NCBI GenBank assembly: GCA_003249585.1 | Contig: QKIM01000621.1 | Span: 1 to 20,757, forward strand | Source: Deltaproteobacteria bacterium | Lineage (GTDB): Bacteria; Myxococcota_A; Polyangia; HGW-17 | DNA length: 20,757 nucleotides | Direction of reading: 5' to 3' | In this document: positions 7,794-16,059 of the stretch, piece after piece | Numbering within the stretch: the first letter of the stretch is position 1 | How the letters are laid out: every line of letters starts with the position of its first letter | The notes under the pieces: generated by a model | Told to the model about the DNA's origin: nothing | The model's input: the letters and a program-made list of their open reading frames with translations, nothing else | The model's database searches: none | Position numbers and translations under genes: made by a program

Positions 7794-9110
7794 ATGGCAA
7801 GTGGTTTTGGAAATATACACAAGATTCCCGAACTGAGGAAACGCCTCCTTTTCACCCTCGGTCTCCTCGCCGTCTACCGTATCGGCGTCTTCGTGACCGT
7901 TCCCGGGGTGGACCGCTCCATCATGAAGACCATCATGGCCGGGGCTTCCGGAAGCTTCCTCGGCCTCTTCAATATGTTCTCCGGTGGCGCCCTCAAGCAG
8001 CTCTCCATCTTCGCCCTCGGGATCATGCCTTACATCAGTGCCTCCATCATCATCCAGTTGCTCACGGTCGTCGTACCGCATCTTGAGCAGCTCAACAAGG
8101 AGGGGGAGGCTGGCAGAAAGAAGATCAACCAGTACACACGCTACGGTACGGTCCTCCTCTGCCTCATCCAGGGCTGGTTCCTGGCGACCTGGTTCGAGAG
8201 CCAGAACAGCGCCTATCCGGGGATCGTGCTGAACACGGGGCTCGCCTTCAAGATGACCACAGTGCTGACCCTCACCACGGGGACGGTCTTCATCATGTGG
8301 CTCGGTGAGCAGATCACCGAGCGCGGAATCGGCAACGGGATCTCCCTGATCATCTTCGCCGGTATCGTCGCCAACATGCCTGACGCCATCCTCCGCCTGG
8401 TGTACCAGTTCCGTCGTGGCGATCTTCGTATCCTCAACCTCGCGATCATCGCCTTCGTCGCGGTGGCCGCCATCGCCATCATCACCTTCTTCGAGCGGGC
8501 CTATAGAAAGATTCCGGTCCAGTACGCGAAGCGGGTGGTGGGTCGGCGCCTCTACGGCGGCGCATCCTCCCACCTGCCTCTCAAGATCAACATGGCCGGC
8601 GTCATCCCGCCGATCTTCGCCTCCTCACTGCTCATGTTCCCTGCGCAGATCGCCAGCTTTGCCGACTCTCCGCGGCTCAAGAATTTCCTGCAGCCCATCT
8701 CCAATCCCGCCGACTGGCGGTACAACCTGATCTATGTGCTGCTCATCATCTTCTTCGCTTTCTTCTATACGGCCGTCACCTTCAATCCCAAGGATGTGGC
8801 GGACAACATGAAGAAGCAGGGCGGCTTCGTCCCGGGCATCCGCCCCGGCAAGCGCACGGCGGAATACATTGACCGGGTCCTCACCAAGATCACCTGGGGC
8901 GGCGCCATCTATGTCAGCGCCGTGTGTGTTCTCCCCAACCTGATGACCGCGCGTTTCAACGTCCCCTTCTACTTCGGCGGCACCTCCCTGCTCATCGTCG
9001 TCGGCGTCGCTCTCGACACCGTCCAGCAGATAGAAGGCCATCTCATCACCAGGCACTATGAAGGCCTGTCCGGTCCCAAGGGCCCCCGCATCAGAGGCCG
9101 CAGAGCGTAG
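7794..9110 (+). CDS. secY: Protein translocase subunit SecY
   Basis: SecY is the channel of the SecYEG translocon in the inner membrane. The 438-residue product has the family layout: an amphipathic N-terminus ([20 protein letters not shown]), the TM2 plug region around [38 protein letters not shown], the [20 protein letters not shown] loop, and the cytoplasmic [20 protein letters not shown] loop. About ten hydrophobic segments are visible. ATG 7794 is preferred over an in-frame TTG at 7779 because GGAAAG lies 7-8 nt ahead and the family starts here. It lies in the usual spc position. Confidence 0.97.
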   Translation: MASGFGNIHKIPELRKRLLFTLGLLAVYRIGVFVTVPGVDRSIMKTIMAGASGSFLGLFNMFSGGALKQLSIFALGIMPYISASIIIQLLTVVVPHLEQLNKEGEAGRKKINQYTRYGTVLLCLIQGWFLATWFESQNSAYPGIVLNTGLAFKMTTVLTLTTGTVFIMWLGEQITERGIGNGISLIIFAGIVANMPDAILRLVYQFRRGDLRILNLAIIAFVAVAAIAIITFFERAYRKIPVQYAKRVVGRRLYGGASSHLPLKINMAGVIPPIFASSLLMFPAQIASFADSPRLKNFLQPISNPADWRYNLIYVLLIIFFAFFYTAVTFNPKDVADNMKKQGGFVPGIRPGKRTAEYIDRVLTKITWGGAIYVSAVCVLPNLMTARFNVPFYFGGTSLLIVVGVALDTVQQIEGHLITRHYEGLSGPKGPRIRGRRA

Positions 9111-9128
9111 AGAAAGGTTCCCCCCTCC

Positions 9129-9773
9129 ATGGCAAACATCATCCTCCTGGGCGCGCCGGGCGGCGGTAAAGGCTCGCAGGCCGTCCGCCTCGTCAAGCAG
9201 TTGAACATCCCGCAGATCTCCACGGGCGACATGCTCCGCGAGGCGCGCGCCATGGGAACCGAGATGGGACTGCTTGCCGCCCGCTTCATGGACAGCGGGG
9301 AGCTCGTGCCCGACGAGGTCGTCATCGGCATCGTGAAGGATCGTCTCGCCATGGAGGATTGTGCCAACGGGTTCATCCTCGACGGGTTCCCACGCACTAT
9401 CCCCCAGGCCCAGGCGCTGGACAGCGTTCTCGGGGAGCTCGGGATCGCCCTGGATCATGTCATCGAGATCGCCGTGCCTGACGGGCAGATCGTCCCCCGG
9501 ATCACCGGGCGTCGAAGCTGCCCCCAGTGCAAACGCCCCTATCACGTACAGTTTCTGAAGCCAAGGGAAGGCAACCTGTGCGATGATTGCGGCGTTGAGC
9601 TCATCCAGCGCTCCGATGACACCGAGGAGGCCGTCACGGTACGGCTCGCCTCCTATCATAAGAAGACCGCACCCCTTGTCGATTATTACAAAAAGGCCGG
9701 AAAACTCCGGGTCGTCGACGGGGTTGGGGAAATGGAAGAAATTTCGGCAAGAATTTTTACGATTCTTGCTTGA
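9129..9773 (+). CDS. adk: Adenylate kinase, zinc-lid form
   Basis: Adenylate kinase interconverts ATP + AMP and 2 ADP in the cytoplasm. The 214-residue product has the P-loop GAPGGGKGSQ (residues 8-17), the AMP-site STGDMLRE segment at about 31-38, and GFILDGFPRTIPQAQ at about 81-95. The long LID carries four cysteines, C131, C134, C151 and C154 (CPQC and CDDC), arranged to bind structural zinc. Its place directly after secY is common in Gram-positives and deltaproteobacteria. Confidence 0.97.
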   Translation: MANIILLGAPGGGKGSQAVRLVKQLNIPQISTGDMLREARAMGTEMGLLAARFMDSGELVPDEVVIGIVKDRLAMEDCANGFILDGFPRTIPQAQALDSVLGELGIALDHVIEIAVPDGQIVPRITGRRSCPQCKRPYHVQFLKPREGNLCDDCGVELIQRSDDTEEAVTVRLASYHKKTAPLVDYYKKAGKLRVVDGVGEMEEISARIFTILA

Positions 9774-9797
9774 TCAACGGATTGAGATCAGTTAATA

Positions 9798-10568
9798 ATG
9801 CACGTCCGACTGAAGTCGCCCAAAGAAATCGCTAAGCTCAGAAAAGCGAATCTGGTTGTTAGCGATGTTCTTGATATATGTCAAGAACTGGCCCGTCCCG
9901 GGGTCACCACGTGGGATATGGAAGTCGCGGCGCGGCAGTATCTGGAGAAGGTCGGTGCCAGATCTGCCTTTTTCAATTATCAGCCGGCCATGGACATGTC
10001 ACCCTATCCCGCGGTGCTCTGTACGTCCGTCAACTCGAAGGTCGTGCACGGCATTCCGTCGAGGGACGAGGTTCTCGTGGAGGGTGACATCCTGAGCATC
10101 GATTTCGGTGCTTTTGTCGAAGGGTACTGCGGCGATGCGGCCCGCACTTTCCCCATCGGGAAGGTCTCGGAGACCGCGGCGCTGCTCATAGACGCCACCC
10201 GCGACTCCCTCGACAAGGCCATCGAGAAGATGGTCTCGGGCAACCGCCTGTCCGATGTTGGACACGCGGTGCAGTCCCATGTGGAAGGCTTCGGATTCGA
10301 TGTCATCCGCGATTTTGTCGGCCACGGGATCGGTCGACAGATGCATGAGCCCCCGCAGGTGCCGAATTTCGGCAGTCCTGGAAGGGGTTTGCTCTTGCAA
10401 ACCGGCCTGGTGCTTGCTATAGAGCCCATGGTCACCGAGGGCTCCCACAAAGTGGAGATCCTCGACGATGGTTGGACAGTGGTCACGCGAGACGGAAAGC
10501 TCGCGTGCCATTTCGAGCACAGCGTCGCCATCACCGAAGATGGACCGCTGGTACTCAGCAGACGGTAA
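9798..10568 (+). CDS. map: Methionine aminopeptidase, type I
   Basis: This enzyme removes the initiator Met from nascent proteins. The 256-residue product is a type Ia form without N-terminal extension. All expected metal and catalytic residues can be read: H84 (VVHGIP), D102 (SIDFGAF), D113 (CGDAART), H176 (GHGIGRQMHEPP, with H183), E209 (AIEPMV) and E240 (FEHSVAIT). It lies 24 nt after adk and 9 nt before rpmJ, consistent with co-transcription. Confidence 0.97.
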   Translation: MHVRLKSPKEIAKLRKANLVVSDVLDICQELARPGVTTWDMEVAARQYLEKVGARSAFFNYQPAMDMSPYPAVLCTSVNSKVVHGIPSRDEVLVEGDILSIDFGAFVEGYCGDAARTFPIGKVSETAALLIDATRDSLDKAIEKMVSGNRLSDVGHAVQSHVEGFGFDVIRDFVGHGIGRQMHEPPQVPNFGSPGRGLLLQTGLVLAIEPMVTEGSHKVEILDDGWTVVTRDGKLACHFEHSVAITEDGPLVLSRR

Positions 10569-10577
10569 GGAGCTGTT

Positions 10578-10691
10578 ATGAAAGTCAGAGCTTCAGTGAA
10601 GAAGATTTGTGACAAATGTAAAGTTATCAAAAGAAAAGGCGTCGTGAGAGTCATCTGTACCGATACTCGTCACAAGCAGAGACAGGGATAG
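10578..10691 (+). CDS. rpmJ: 50S ribosomal protein L36, zinc form
   Basis: This short gene encodes 37 residues, starting [20 protein letters not shown] and ending with [12 protein letters not shown]. It is the C+ form of L36, with the C11, C14, C27 and H32 zinc ligands. It starts 9 nt after map, with AAGGAG upstream. infA, which often lies between map and rpmJ, is not present here. Confidence 0.95.
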   Translation: MKVRASVKKICDKCKVIKRKGVVRVICTDTRHKQRQG

Positions 10692-10700
10692 TGTCAACCT

Positions 10701-10728
10701 CGCGGAAGGGGCGGGTTCCCCATCCGCG
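10701..10728 (+). promoter_or_regulatory. Stem-loop ahead of rpsM (candidate alpha-operon leader element)
   Basis: CGCGGA (10701-10706) pairs with TCCGCG (10723-10728). Inside it GGGG (10708-10711) pairs with CCCC (10718-10721), leaving one A-A mismatch and a six-base loop. It sits 29 nt before rpsM, the first gene of the classical alpha operon. In E. coli the corresponding leader is the S4 repressor target, but its pseudoknot is not obviously matched here, so a regulatory role is inferred. Confidence 0.5.
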
Positions 10729-10757
10729 GTGACCAGATTCCCAAAAGGAGAGAAAGC

Positions 10758-11135
10758 ATGCCGCGTATCGCCGGTGTAGACCTTCCAAGAAAAAAGAGAA
10801 TGGAAATTGCCTTGACCTATATCTTCGGGATCGGCCGCAAGACCGCCCAGGATATTCTCACTGAAGCAGGAGTGGACTTCGCTACGAACTCCGACGACCT
10901 GTCCGAGGGCGAGACCAGGGTCATCCGTGAGATCATCGACGCCAAGCACAAGGTCGAGGGTGATCTCCGTCGTGAAGTCAGCATGAACATCAAACGCCTC
11001 ATGGATCTGAAATGCTACAGAGGGCTGCGTCACATGAAGGGCCTCCCCGTCCGCGGACAGCGTTCCCACACCAACGCCCGCACCAGGAAGGGTCCCAAGC
11101 GCGTCAACGTCGGCAAGAAGAGAAAGGGTAAATAA
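10758..11135 (+). CDS. rpsM: 30S ribosomal protein S13
   Basis: S13 is a head protein that contacts P-site tRNA and the large subunit. The 125-residue product has [20 protein letters not shown], the helix-two-turn-helix segment [14 protein letters not shown], and the tail [23 protein letters not shown] sequence (here [20 protein letters not shown]). AAAAGGAGAG precedes the ATG. It opens the alpha-cluster block after a 66-nt gap with a stem-loop. Confidence 0.98.
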   Translation: MPRIAGVDLPRKKRMEIALTYIFGIGRKTAQDILTEAGVDFATNSDDLSEGETRVIREIIDAKHKVEGDLRREVSMNIKRLMDLKCYRGLRHMKGLPVRGQRSHTNARTRKGPKRVNVGKKRKGK

Positions 11136-11138
11136 TCC

Positions 11139-11528
11139 ATGGCAGCTCCTCGTAAAAGAACCGGCAAGAAAAAGGTCAAAAAGAATATCCCGACCGGCGT
11201 TGCCCACATCAACTCCACCTTCAACAACACCATCGTCACTATAAGTGACATGAACGGCAACGTCATTGCCTGGTCCAGCGCCGGCCTCAGGTTCAAGGGC
11301 TCCAGAAAGTCCACTCCCTTTGCGGCCCAGCTCACCGGTGAGGATGCCGCCCGCAAGGCCATGGAGCATGGTGTGAAGAACTGCAGCGTCGTCCTCAACG
11401 GACCCGGCGCCGGCAGGGAGTCCGCCCTGCGCGCCCTCTCCGCCGTGGGTATCCGGATCACCACGATCCGAGACATCACGCCCATCCCCCACAACGGATG
11501 CCGCGCCCCCAAGAGAAGAAGAGTCTGA
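11139..11528 (+). CDS. rpsK: 30S ribosomal protein S11
   Basis: S11 lies on the 30S platform near the E site. The 129-residue product has an N-terminal Lys-rich segment, then [41 protein letters not shown], and the signature [18 protein letters not shown] with the closing [18 protein letters not shown]. It starts 3 nt after rpsM. No rpsD follows, unlike the common order. Confidence 0.98.
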   Translation: MAAPRKRTGKKKVKKNIPTGVAHINSTFNNTIVTISDMNGNVIAWSSAGLRFKGSRKSTPFAAQLTGEDAARKAMEHGVKNCSVVLNGPGAGRESALRALSAVGIRITTIRDITPIPHNGCRAPKRRRV

Positions 11529-11532
11529 TTGC

Positions 11533-11575
11533 AACCCACGCCCTGGCGCCTGATCTGCTTTTGGCGTCGAGGGTT
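11533..11575 (+). promoter_or_regulatory. Bulged stem-loop in the rpsK-rpoA gap
   Basis: AACCC and ACGCC (11533-11542) can pair with GGCGT (11563-11567) and GGGTT (11571-11575), giving ten base pairs with a three-base bulge (CGA) and a 20-nt loop that itself contains GGCGCC. The gap (11529-11634) is where rpsD normally lies. There is no clear T-run or consensus promoter, so it may be a leader or processing structure. Function is unknown. Confidence 0.45.
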
Positions 11576-11634
11576 TCTCAAGGAGTGGTTCCTGCAGGCA
11601 GGCGGGAGTGGATCCTTGGAAGGAACGATGAACT

Positions 11635-12699
11635 ATGGATTATGGAATGAAGCCTTCCCACGGTAGGGAAGAAGTCTACGAATGGATCGCCAAAAACTGG
11701 CGTGAGCTCATCAAGCCCGCAGCCATCGTCGTGGAAGATGACAGCCTGACCAAGAACTACGGCAAGTTCATCTGCGACCCCCTTGAGCGCGGATTCGGCA
11801 TCACCCTCGGCAACTCCCTCAGGAGAGTCCTCCTCTCCTCTCTCCAGGGCGCTGCCGTGACCTCCCTGAAGATCCAGGGCGTGGTGCACGAGTTCACCTC
11901 CATCCCCAACGTGGTCGAGGATGTCACCGACATCATCCTCAACCTCAAGACAGTACGCTTCAAGAAGCCCAGCACCAAACCCGTGGTGCTCGTCCTCGAC
12001 ATGACCGGCCCCGCCCAGGTTACCGCCAGCGATATTCAGTTGGTGGACAACATGGAGATCCTCAACCCCGGGCAGCACATCTGCACCCTGTCTGACGATG
12101 CCCACCTCCGCATGGAGATGGTGGTCCAGACCGGCAAGGGGTATGTGGGGGCCGAGATCCACAAGGACCAGACCCTGGGCGTCGGATCCATTCCCATCGA
12201 CGCCATCTACTCGCCCATCAAGAAGGTCAACTACACCGTGACCAACGCCCGCGTGGGGCGTCGGACGGACTACGACAAGCTGGTTCTCGAGGTGTGGACC
12301 GACGGCAGCATCGATCCCAAGGATGCGGTCGCCTACTCCGCAAAGATTCTCAAGGAGCTCATGCAGCTCTTCATTACCTTCGAGGAGCGCGACGAGCCCT
12401 CCGAGGACATGGATCTCGACTCCGAGCAGGAAGTCAACCAGTTCCTCTTCAAGTCCGTCGACGAACTCGAGCTCAGCGTCCGCAGCGCCAACTGCCTGCA
12501 GAACGCGAACATCAAATACATCGGCCAGCTCGTTCAGAAGAGCGAGGTCGAGATGCTGAAAACCAAAAACTTTGGACGCAAGTCTCTCAAAGAGATCAAA
12601 GAGATTCTTGCAGAGATGGGGCTTACGCTCGGCATGAAGCTCGACTGGTGGCCCATTGACGGACCGCCTCCCAAATCGCCAGGGGCCAAAAAGAAATAA
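11635..12699 (+). CDS. rpoA: DNA-directed RNA polymerase subunit alpha
   Basis: Alpha dimers nucleate RNA polymerase assembly and contact promoter UP elements. The N-terminal domain shows [20 protein letters not shown] (residues 49-68), the dimer helix. After an acidic linker (about 250-266), the C-terminal domain has LSVRSANCL (280-288), where R283 matches the DNA-contacting R265 of E. coli, and [19 protein letters not shown]. At 354 residues it is longer than usual (about 330-340). Most of the excess is N-terminal, before [12 protein letters not shown] 11635 has GGAAGGA 10 nt upstream; an in-frame ATG at 11647 is an alternative start. Confidence 0.96.
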   Translation: MDYGMKPSHGREEVYEWIAKNWRELIKPAAIVVEDDSLTKNYGKFICDPLERGFGITLGNSLRRVLLSSLQGAAVTSLKIQGVVHEFTSIPNVVEDVTDIILNLKTVRFKKPSTKPVVLVLDMTGPAQVTASDIQLVDNMEILNPGQHICTLSDDAHLRMEMVVQTGKGYVGAEIHKDQTLGVGSIPIDAIYSPIKKVNYTVTNARVGRRTDYDKLVLEVWTDGSIDPKDAVAYSAKILKELMQLFITFEERDEPSEDMDLDSEQEVNQFLFKSVDELELSVRSANCLQNANIKYIGQLVQKSEVEMLKTKNFGRKSLKEIKEILAEMGLTLGMKLDWWPIDGPPPKSPGAKKK

Positions 12700-12713
12700 T
12701 TCGAGGTGCTGAA

Positions 12714-13187
12714 ATGAGACATCGTAAAACCGGTAGAAAATTTGGAAAAAATTCATCCCACAGGAAAGCCATGTTCCGCAACATGGTGAGCTCCCTCATC
12801 CAGCACGGCAGGATCCGCACGACCACGGCCAAGGCCAAGGAGCTGCGGCGCTTCGTGGACAGCACCATCGCGTGGGGGACCTCCCTGGGCGAGCTCATCG
12901 TCACCCCCAAGGACAAGATGACCGACGAGCAGAAGGCCAAAGTGGTGCACCACTACCGTATGGCCCGTCGCATGGTGCCCGATCGCACGCTCCTCACCAA
13001 GCTCTTCACGGAGATCGCGCCGCTGTACCTCAACGAGCAGGGCAAACCCACCCGTGAGGGCGGCTACACCCGCGTGGTCAAGGGCCTCAACCGCCGCGGC
13101 GACAACGCCCCCATGGCCGTCATCGAGCTCATGGACTACAACTTCGCGACGACCGCTGAAGTGTCCACCGAAGAATCCGCCGAGTAA
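12714..13187 (+). CDS. rplQ: 50S ribosomal protein L17 with insertion
   Basis: L17 lies near the tunnel exit. The start [20 protein letters not shown], the following [17 protein letters not shown], and [24 protein letters not shown] are diagnostic. The product is 157 residues against about 115-130 in many bacteria. The extra residues lie around [19 protein letters not shown] (about 60-80) and in an acidic tail (EVSTEESAE). It is the last gene of the ribosomal block. Confidence 0.96.
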   Translation: MRHRKTGRKFGKNSSHRKAMFRNMVSSLIQHGRIRTTTAKAKELRRFVDSTIAWGTSLGELIVTPKDKMTDEQKAKVVHHYRMARRMVPDRTLLTKLFTEIAPLYLNEQGKPTREGGYTRVVKGLNRRGDNAPMAVIELMDYNFATTAEVSTEESAE

Positions 13188-13211
13188 AGTCCCTTCTTCG
13201 CCGCCCGCATC

Positions 13212-13245
13212 AAAAAAACCATCAGACCGTGATTGGGGGCTTTTC
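13212..13245 (+). terminator. Weak candidate terminator after rplQ
   Basis: CCATCA (13219-13224) can pair imperfectly with TGAT-T-GG (13230-13236) around a GACCG loop. The helix is flanked by an A-tract on the left and by GGGC-TTTT on the right. It lies 25 nt beyond rplQ, where the ribosomal transcript is expected to end. The stem is short, so confidence is low. Confidence 0.3.
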
Positions 13246-13258
13246 TGCGGGCACATCA

Positions 13259-13267
13259 TGCTATAGT
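13259..13267 (+). promoter_or_regulatory. Candidate extended -10 promoter for the repeat lipoprotein
   Basis: TGC-TATAGT at 13259-13267 matches an extended -10 element (TGn plus a TATAAT-like hexamer). No good -35 is present at normal spacing, as is common for extended -10 promoters. It lies about 60 nt before the lipoprotein ATG and after the ribosomal block. Confidence 0.45.
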
Positions 13268-13327
13268 ATATCGTTCCGTTTTATTATCCCCACACGCCGC
13301 CCCCCGAGAGCGGCCAAGGAGTTTTTC

Positions 13328-14860
13328 ATGCGCAGCCTTCTCGTCCTTGTCTCCGTCCTGTCGCTGTTCATCGTCTCCTGTCGTGACGATGGCAACAGCA
13401 ACAACAACAACAATAATAATAATACTACCTGTACCAACAACTGTACCACCAACGACGACCAGGTCTACGACGTGCAGAACCCCAGCGATCCGGACTTCAT
13501 CGGGGAGAACGACCCCGTCAACCTCGAGAACGTCATCGTTACCGCCATCGACCGGTACGGCGATCGCGCCGGCAGCTTCTGGGTCGCCGAGCCCGCAGGC
13601 GGCGCCTGGAGCGGAGTGCAGGTCTACAACTACGACACCACCGCCGACTGGTTCGTGAACCTCCAGGTGGGAGACATGGTCGACGTCCAGGGCGACAAGA
13701 CCGAGTACAATTATGAAGATCCCGAGACCGGTGATCCCCTCTTCGACGATCCCATCACCGAGATCGAGAACGCCATCGTCACCTACGTCGGCACCGGCAC
13801 TGAAGTAATCCCCGTGGACATCCAGGCCTCCGACCTCAACGAAGTCAGCACCGGCGAGCAGTGGGAGGGCGTCCTCGTGCGGCTCTCCAACGTCCGCGTC
13901 ATGGACGCCGGCGACAACAGCGGCCGTTACGAGGTCGAGTTCTACCAGAGCACCAAGGCCCAGGACGACCTGGTCGACCTCTCCTCCCTCACCGGTGGCG
14001 AGTGCCTCGCTCACATCACCGGCGTGGTGACCTACTTCTTCGGATACTACATCCTGCCCCGCACGGCCTCCGATGTGGAGGTCTCCGCCGACTCGAGCGC
14101 CTGTCCCCAGATCGCCAACGAGATCTGCGATGACGGCGAAGACAATGACGGCAACGGCTTCACCGACTGCGACGACTTCGCCTGCATCGGCAACGAGGCG
14201 TGCCCCGCAAAAGTGGAGAACTCCGACGAGCTGTGTTCTGACGGCGCCGACAACGACAGCGACGGTCTCACAGACTGCCAGGATCCCTCCTGCTATGCGC
14301 ACCCCGATGTGACCGTCTGCACCGAGACCAACTGCACCGACGGCGTGGACAACGACGGCGACGGCTACGGCGACTGCGACGACTTCGACTGCAAGGACGA
14401 GCCCACCTGCGCCGGCAACTTCGAGACCAACTGCACCGACGGCGTGGACGACGACGGCGACACCTACATCGACTGCGACGACTTCGACTGCGCCGACGAT
14501 CCGGCCTGCATCGAGACCGACTGCACCGACAGCGTGGACAACGACGGCGACGGCTTCATCGACTGTGCCGACTACGACTGCCTCTACACCGAAGCGTCCT
14601 GCCAGGTGGACAAAGAAGTGACCGATGCCACCTGCTCTGACGGTGTGGACAACGATGGCAACGGCTTCGCCGACTGCAACGACTTCTCCTGCAAATACAG
14701 CCCCGCGGTCACCGTCTGCGAAGGCAACGCCATCACCTGCTCCGACGGCATCGACAACGACGGCAACGGCTTCGTCGATTGCGCAGACTTCGCCTGCCGC
14801 TACTGCCCCACCGACGGCGGTACTCCCCGCGTGGCCGACACCTGTCCTCCCTGCGAGTAG
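13328..14860 (+). CDS. Cell-surface lipoprotein with seven Cys/Asp-rich repeats
   Basis: The ATG at 13328 follows AAGGAG and opens a lipoprotein signal, MRSLLVLVSVLSLFIVSC, with lipobox IVSC and acylated C18. A poly-Asn linker (residues 23-32) follows. Residues of about 56-256 are beta-rich, with patterns such as ENVIVTAIDRYGDRAGSFWV and NLQVGDMVDVQGDKTEY. These resemble the OB-fold-like domains found beside extracellular nucleases, but no nuclease catalytic domain is present. Residues 267-510 are seven repeats of the form C-[TSD]-D-[GS]-x-D-[ND]-D-x-[DN]-x(4)-D-C-x(4)-C, resembling calcium-binding DxDxDG loops and MopE-like or thrombospondin-3-like motifs. The likely location is the outer membrane or cell surface. 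Function is unknown; ion binding, adhesion or a structural stalk are possibilities. Confidence 0.85.
   Translation: MRSLLVLVSVLSLFIVSCRDDGNSNNNNNNNNTTCTNNCTTNDDQVYDVQNPSDPDFIGENDPVNLENVIVTAIDRYGDRAGSFWVAEPAGGAWSGVQVYNYDTTADWFVNLQVGDMVDVQGDKTEYNYEDPETGDPLFDDPITEIENAIVTYVGTGTEVIPVDIQASDLNEVSTGEQWEGVLVRLSNVRVMDAGDNSGRYEVEFYQSTKAQDDLVDLSSLTGGECLAHITGVVTYFFGYYILPRTASDVEVSADSSACPQIANEICDDGEDNDGNGFTDCDDFACIGNEACPAKVENSDELCSDGADNDSDGLTDCQDPSCYAHPDVTVCTETNCTDGVDNDGDGYGDCDDFDCKDEPTCAGNFETNCTDGVDDDGDTYIDCDDFDCADDPACIETDCTDSVDNDGDGFIDCADYDCLYTEASCQVDKEVTDATCSDGVDNDGNGFADCNDFSCKYSPAVTVCEGNAITCSDGIDNDGNGFVDCADFACRYCPTDGGTPRVADTCPPCE
13400..13423 (+). repeat. Trinucleotide repeat encoding the poly-Asn linker
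   Basis: Four AAC codons are followed by four AAT codons, encoding Asn 25-32 just after the acylated Cys. Gain or loss of units would change linker length without shifting frame. Length variation between strains is an inference. Confidence 0.8.
14126..14857 (+). repeat. Seven coding repeats with invariant Cys spacing
   Basis: Repeat starts (first Cys codon) are at 14126, 14234, 14333, 14432, 14522, 14633 and 14738. In every copy the first three cysteines have spacing C-x13-C-x4-C (residues 267/281/286, 303/317/322, 336/350/355, 369/383/388, 399/413/418, 436/450/455 and 471/485/490). The fourth Cys follows after five to eight residues in copies 1-6; in copy 7 it follows after two. Copies 3 and 4 are 99 nt apart and share a long near-identical DNA stretch starting at 14324 and 14423, suggesting recent duplication. 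Confidence 0.9.
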
Positions 14861-14914
14861 AGAAACCCGACGTCCCCGTGACGCTCCTCCCAACACCTTC
14901 GTGAACAAGAATTG

Positions 14915-14935
14915 AAAAGGGGGTCTCTTCAGACC
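14915..14935 (-). terminator. Candidate intrinsic terminator of the nqr operon
   Basis: On the minus strand GGTCT, a GAAG loop and AGACC form a short hairpin, followed by CCCCCTTTTC. It lies about 30 nt past the nqrF stop, in the 102-nt gap between the convergent lipoprotein and nqrF. The stem is only five pairs, so this is tentative. Confidence 0.4.
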
Positions 14936-14962
14936 TGCCGTTACCCCGTGCACGGTGATCGG

Positions 14963-16051
14963 TCAGAACTTGTCGTAGAAGACGGCGTCCTCATCGACCC
15001 CGAGATCCTCGAGGGCGGTGAGGGCCCCATCGATCATGGGAGGGGGGCCGCAGAGGAAGGCCTGGGTAGTCTCCCCGGGCTCGTCGAAGCGCCGCAGGAA
15101 GACCTGGTGGATGAACCCGGTCTCACCTTCCCAGGTGGATTTTGGGGCATCGCTGAGGGCCGGGATGTAGCTGAACCGCGGCTGGTCCTTCATGAGGACG
15201 GAAAAGTGGTCGTGATAGAGCAGCTCACTCTCGGTGCGGGCCCCGAAGAAAAGGGAGATCCGCTGGTCGGGCCGCTCGGCCAGAAGGGAAAGAATGATGG
15301 AGCGCATGGGGGCCATGCCCACGCCGCCACCGATGAGGACCAGATGTCTTGCGGGATCGGGGGCCCACTCTCCGTAGGGGCCCGTGAACAAGACGGGGTC
15401 ACCGGGCCTCAAGGAGTGGAGCCAGGTGGAGCCGATGCCCCCCTCCACGAGCTTCACGTTGAGGGTGACGATCCCGCGCTCGGTGCTGGGAGAGGCGATG
15501 GAGTAGGCTCTGAAGACGAAACCCTCAGGGGACTGATCGTTGGGAATCCGCACCTGGACGTACTGTCCGCAGGCAAAGTCGAGATGGTCCTCGGGGGACA
15601 GCTCGAAGGTGATCTCCTTGATGGTGGGGGTCAGGTCCCGTACAGCCTTCACGGTCGAGGCATACTCCCGGGCGCTGAGGATCTCCGGTGGGAGGGCGAT
15701 GTGGATGGACTCCATGAGGCGAATCTGGCAGGCGAGACGGACCCCGGCGTCCCGTTCGGCCATGCTGAGGAACTCAAGCTCCGTAGCCAGAGGCGTCGTG
15801 TCACCCTTGCGGACCGTGACCTTGCAGTAGCCACAGGTCCCCTTGCCGCCACAGGCCGAGGGGATATAGATCTCCTGCCCGTAGAGGACGTTGAGGAGGC
15901 TCTCTCCGGCGGCTACCTCGAGCGGTTTGTCCTCATTGATGGTGAGGGTCACGGGGCCCCTGGGGAGGAGGAGCCGGGAGACGCCGAGGACCATGAGCAG
16001 GAGCGCCTCGACGATGAGCGTGAAGAGGAGGACGGGAATGACAAAGGTCAT
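14963..16051 (-). CDS. nqrF: Na+-translocating NADH:quinone reductase subunit F
   Basis: NqrF is the NADH-oxidising entry subunit of Na+-NQR. The 362-residue product has one N-terminal membrane helix (residues 3-24). A plant-type [2Fe-2S] domain follows, with C67, C73, C76 and C108 (SACGGKGTCGYC and ACQI). The FAD domain has RAYSIAS (181-187), and the NAD domain has GGGVGMAPM (241-249) and CGPPPM (334-339), ending with aromatic FYDKF. It is somewhat shorter than the Vibrio protein (about 408). ATG 16051 has AGGAGT upstream and starts 8 nt after nqrE. This subunit distinguishes the operon from Rnf, which has RnfB instead. No nqrM-like gene follows before the convergent neighbour. Confidence 0.95.
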   Translation of the reverse strand: MTFVIPVLLFTLIVEALLLMVLGVSRLLLPRGPVTLTINEDKPLEVAAGESLLNVLYGQEIYIPSACGGKGTCGYCKVTVRKGDTTPLATELEFLSMAERDAGVRLACQIRLMESIHIALPPEILSAREYASTVKAVRDLTPTIKEITFELSPEDHLDFACGQYVQVRIPNDQSPEGFVFRAYSIASPSTERGIVTLNVKLVEGGIGSTWLHSLRPGDPVLFTGPYGEWAPDPARHLVLIGGGVGMAPMRSIILSLLAERPDQRISLFFGARTESELLYHDHFSVLMKDQPRFSYIPALSDAPKSTWEGETGFIHQVFLRRFDEPGETTQAFLCGPPPMIDGALTALEDLGVDEDAVFYDKF

Positions 16052-16059
16052 GGGGACTC

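Noticed and set aside
13203..13252. GCCCGCA and TGCGGGC inverted repeat after rplQ as a terminator
   Set aside because: The arms are separated by 36 nt and no T-run follows, so a simple intrinsic terminator is unlikely.
13229..13327. Upstream in-frame extension of the lipoprotein gene
   Set aside because: The extension has no signal features, contains the likely promoter, and the ATG at 13328 is followed at once by a standard lipoprotein signal.
14126..14857. Possible CRISPR-like array
   Set aside because: The periodicity is in frame, the repeats encode a conserved Cys/Asp motif, and unit lengths vary; there are no unique spacers.
13256..14953. Very long minus-strand open frame opposite the repeat lipoprotein
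   Set aside because: It is Val/Ala/Gly-rich low-complexity sequence that mirrors the Asp/Cys repeats, with no start signals or family motifs; it is a by-product of GC-rich repeat codons.
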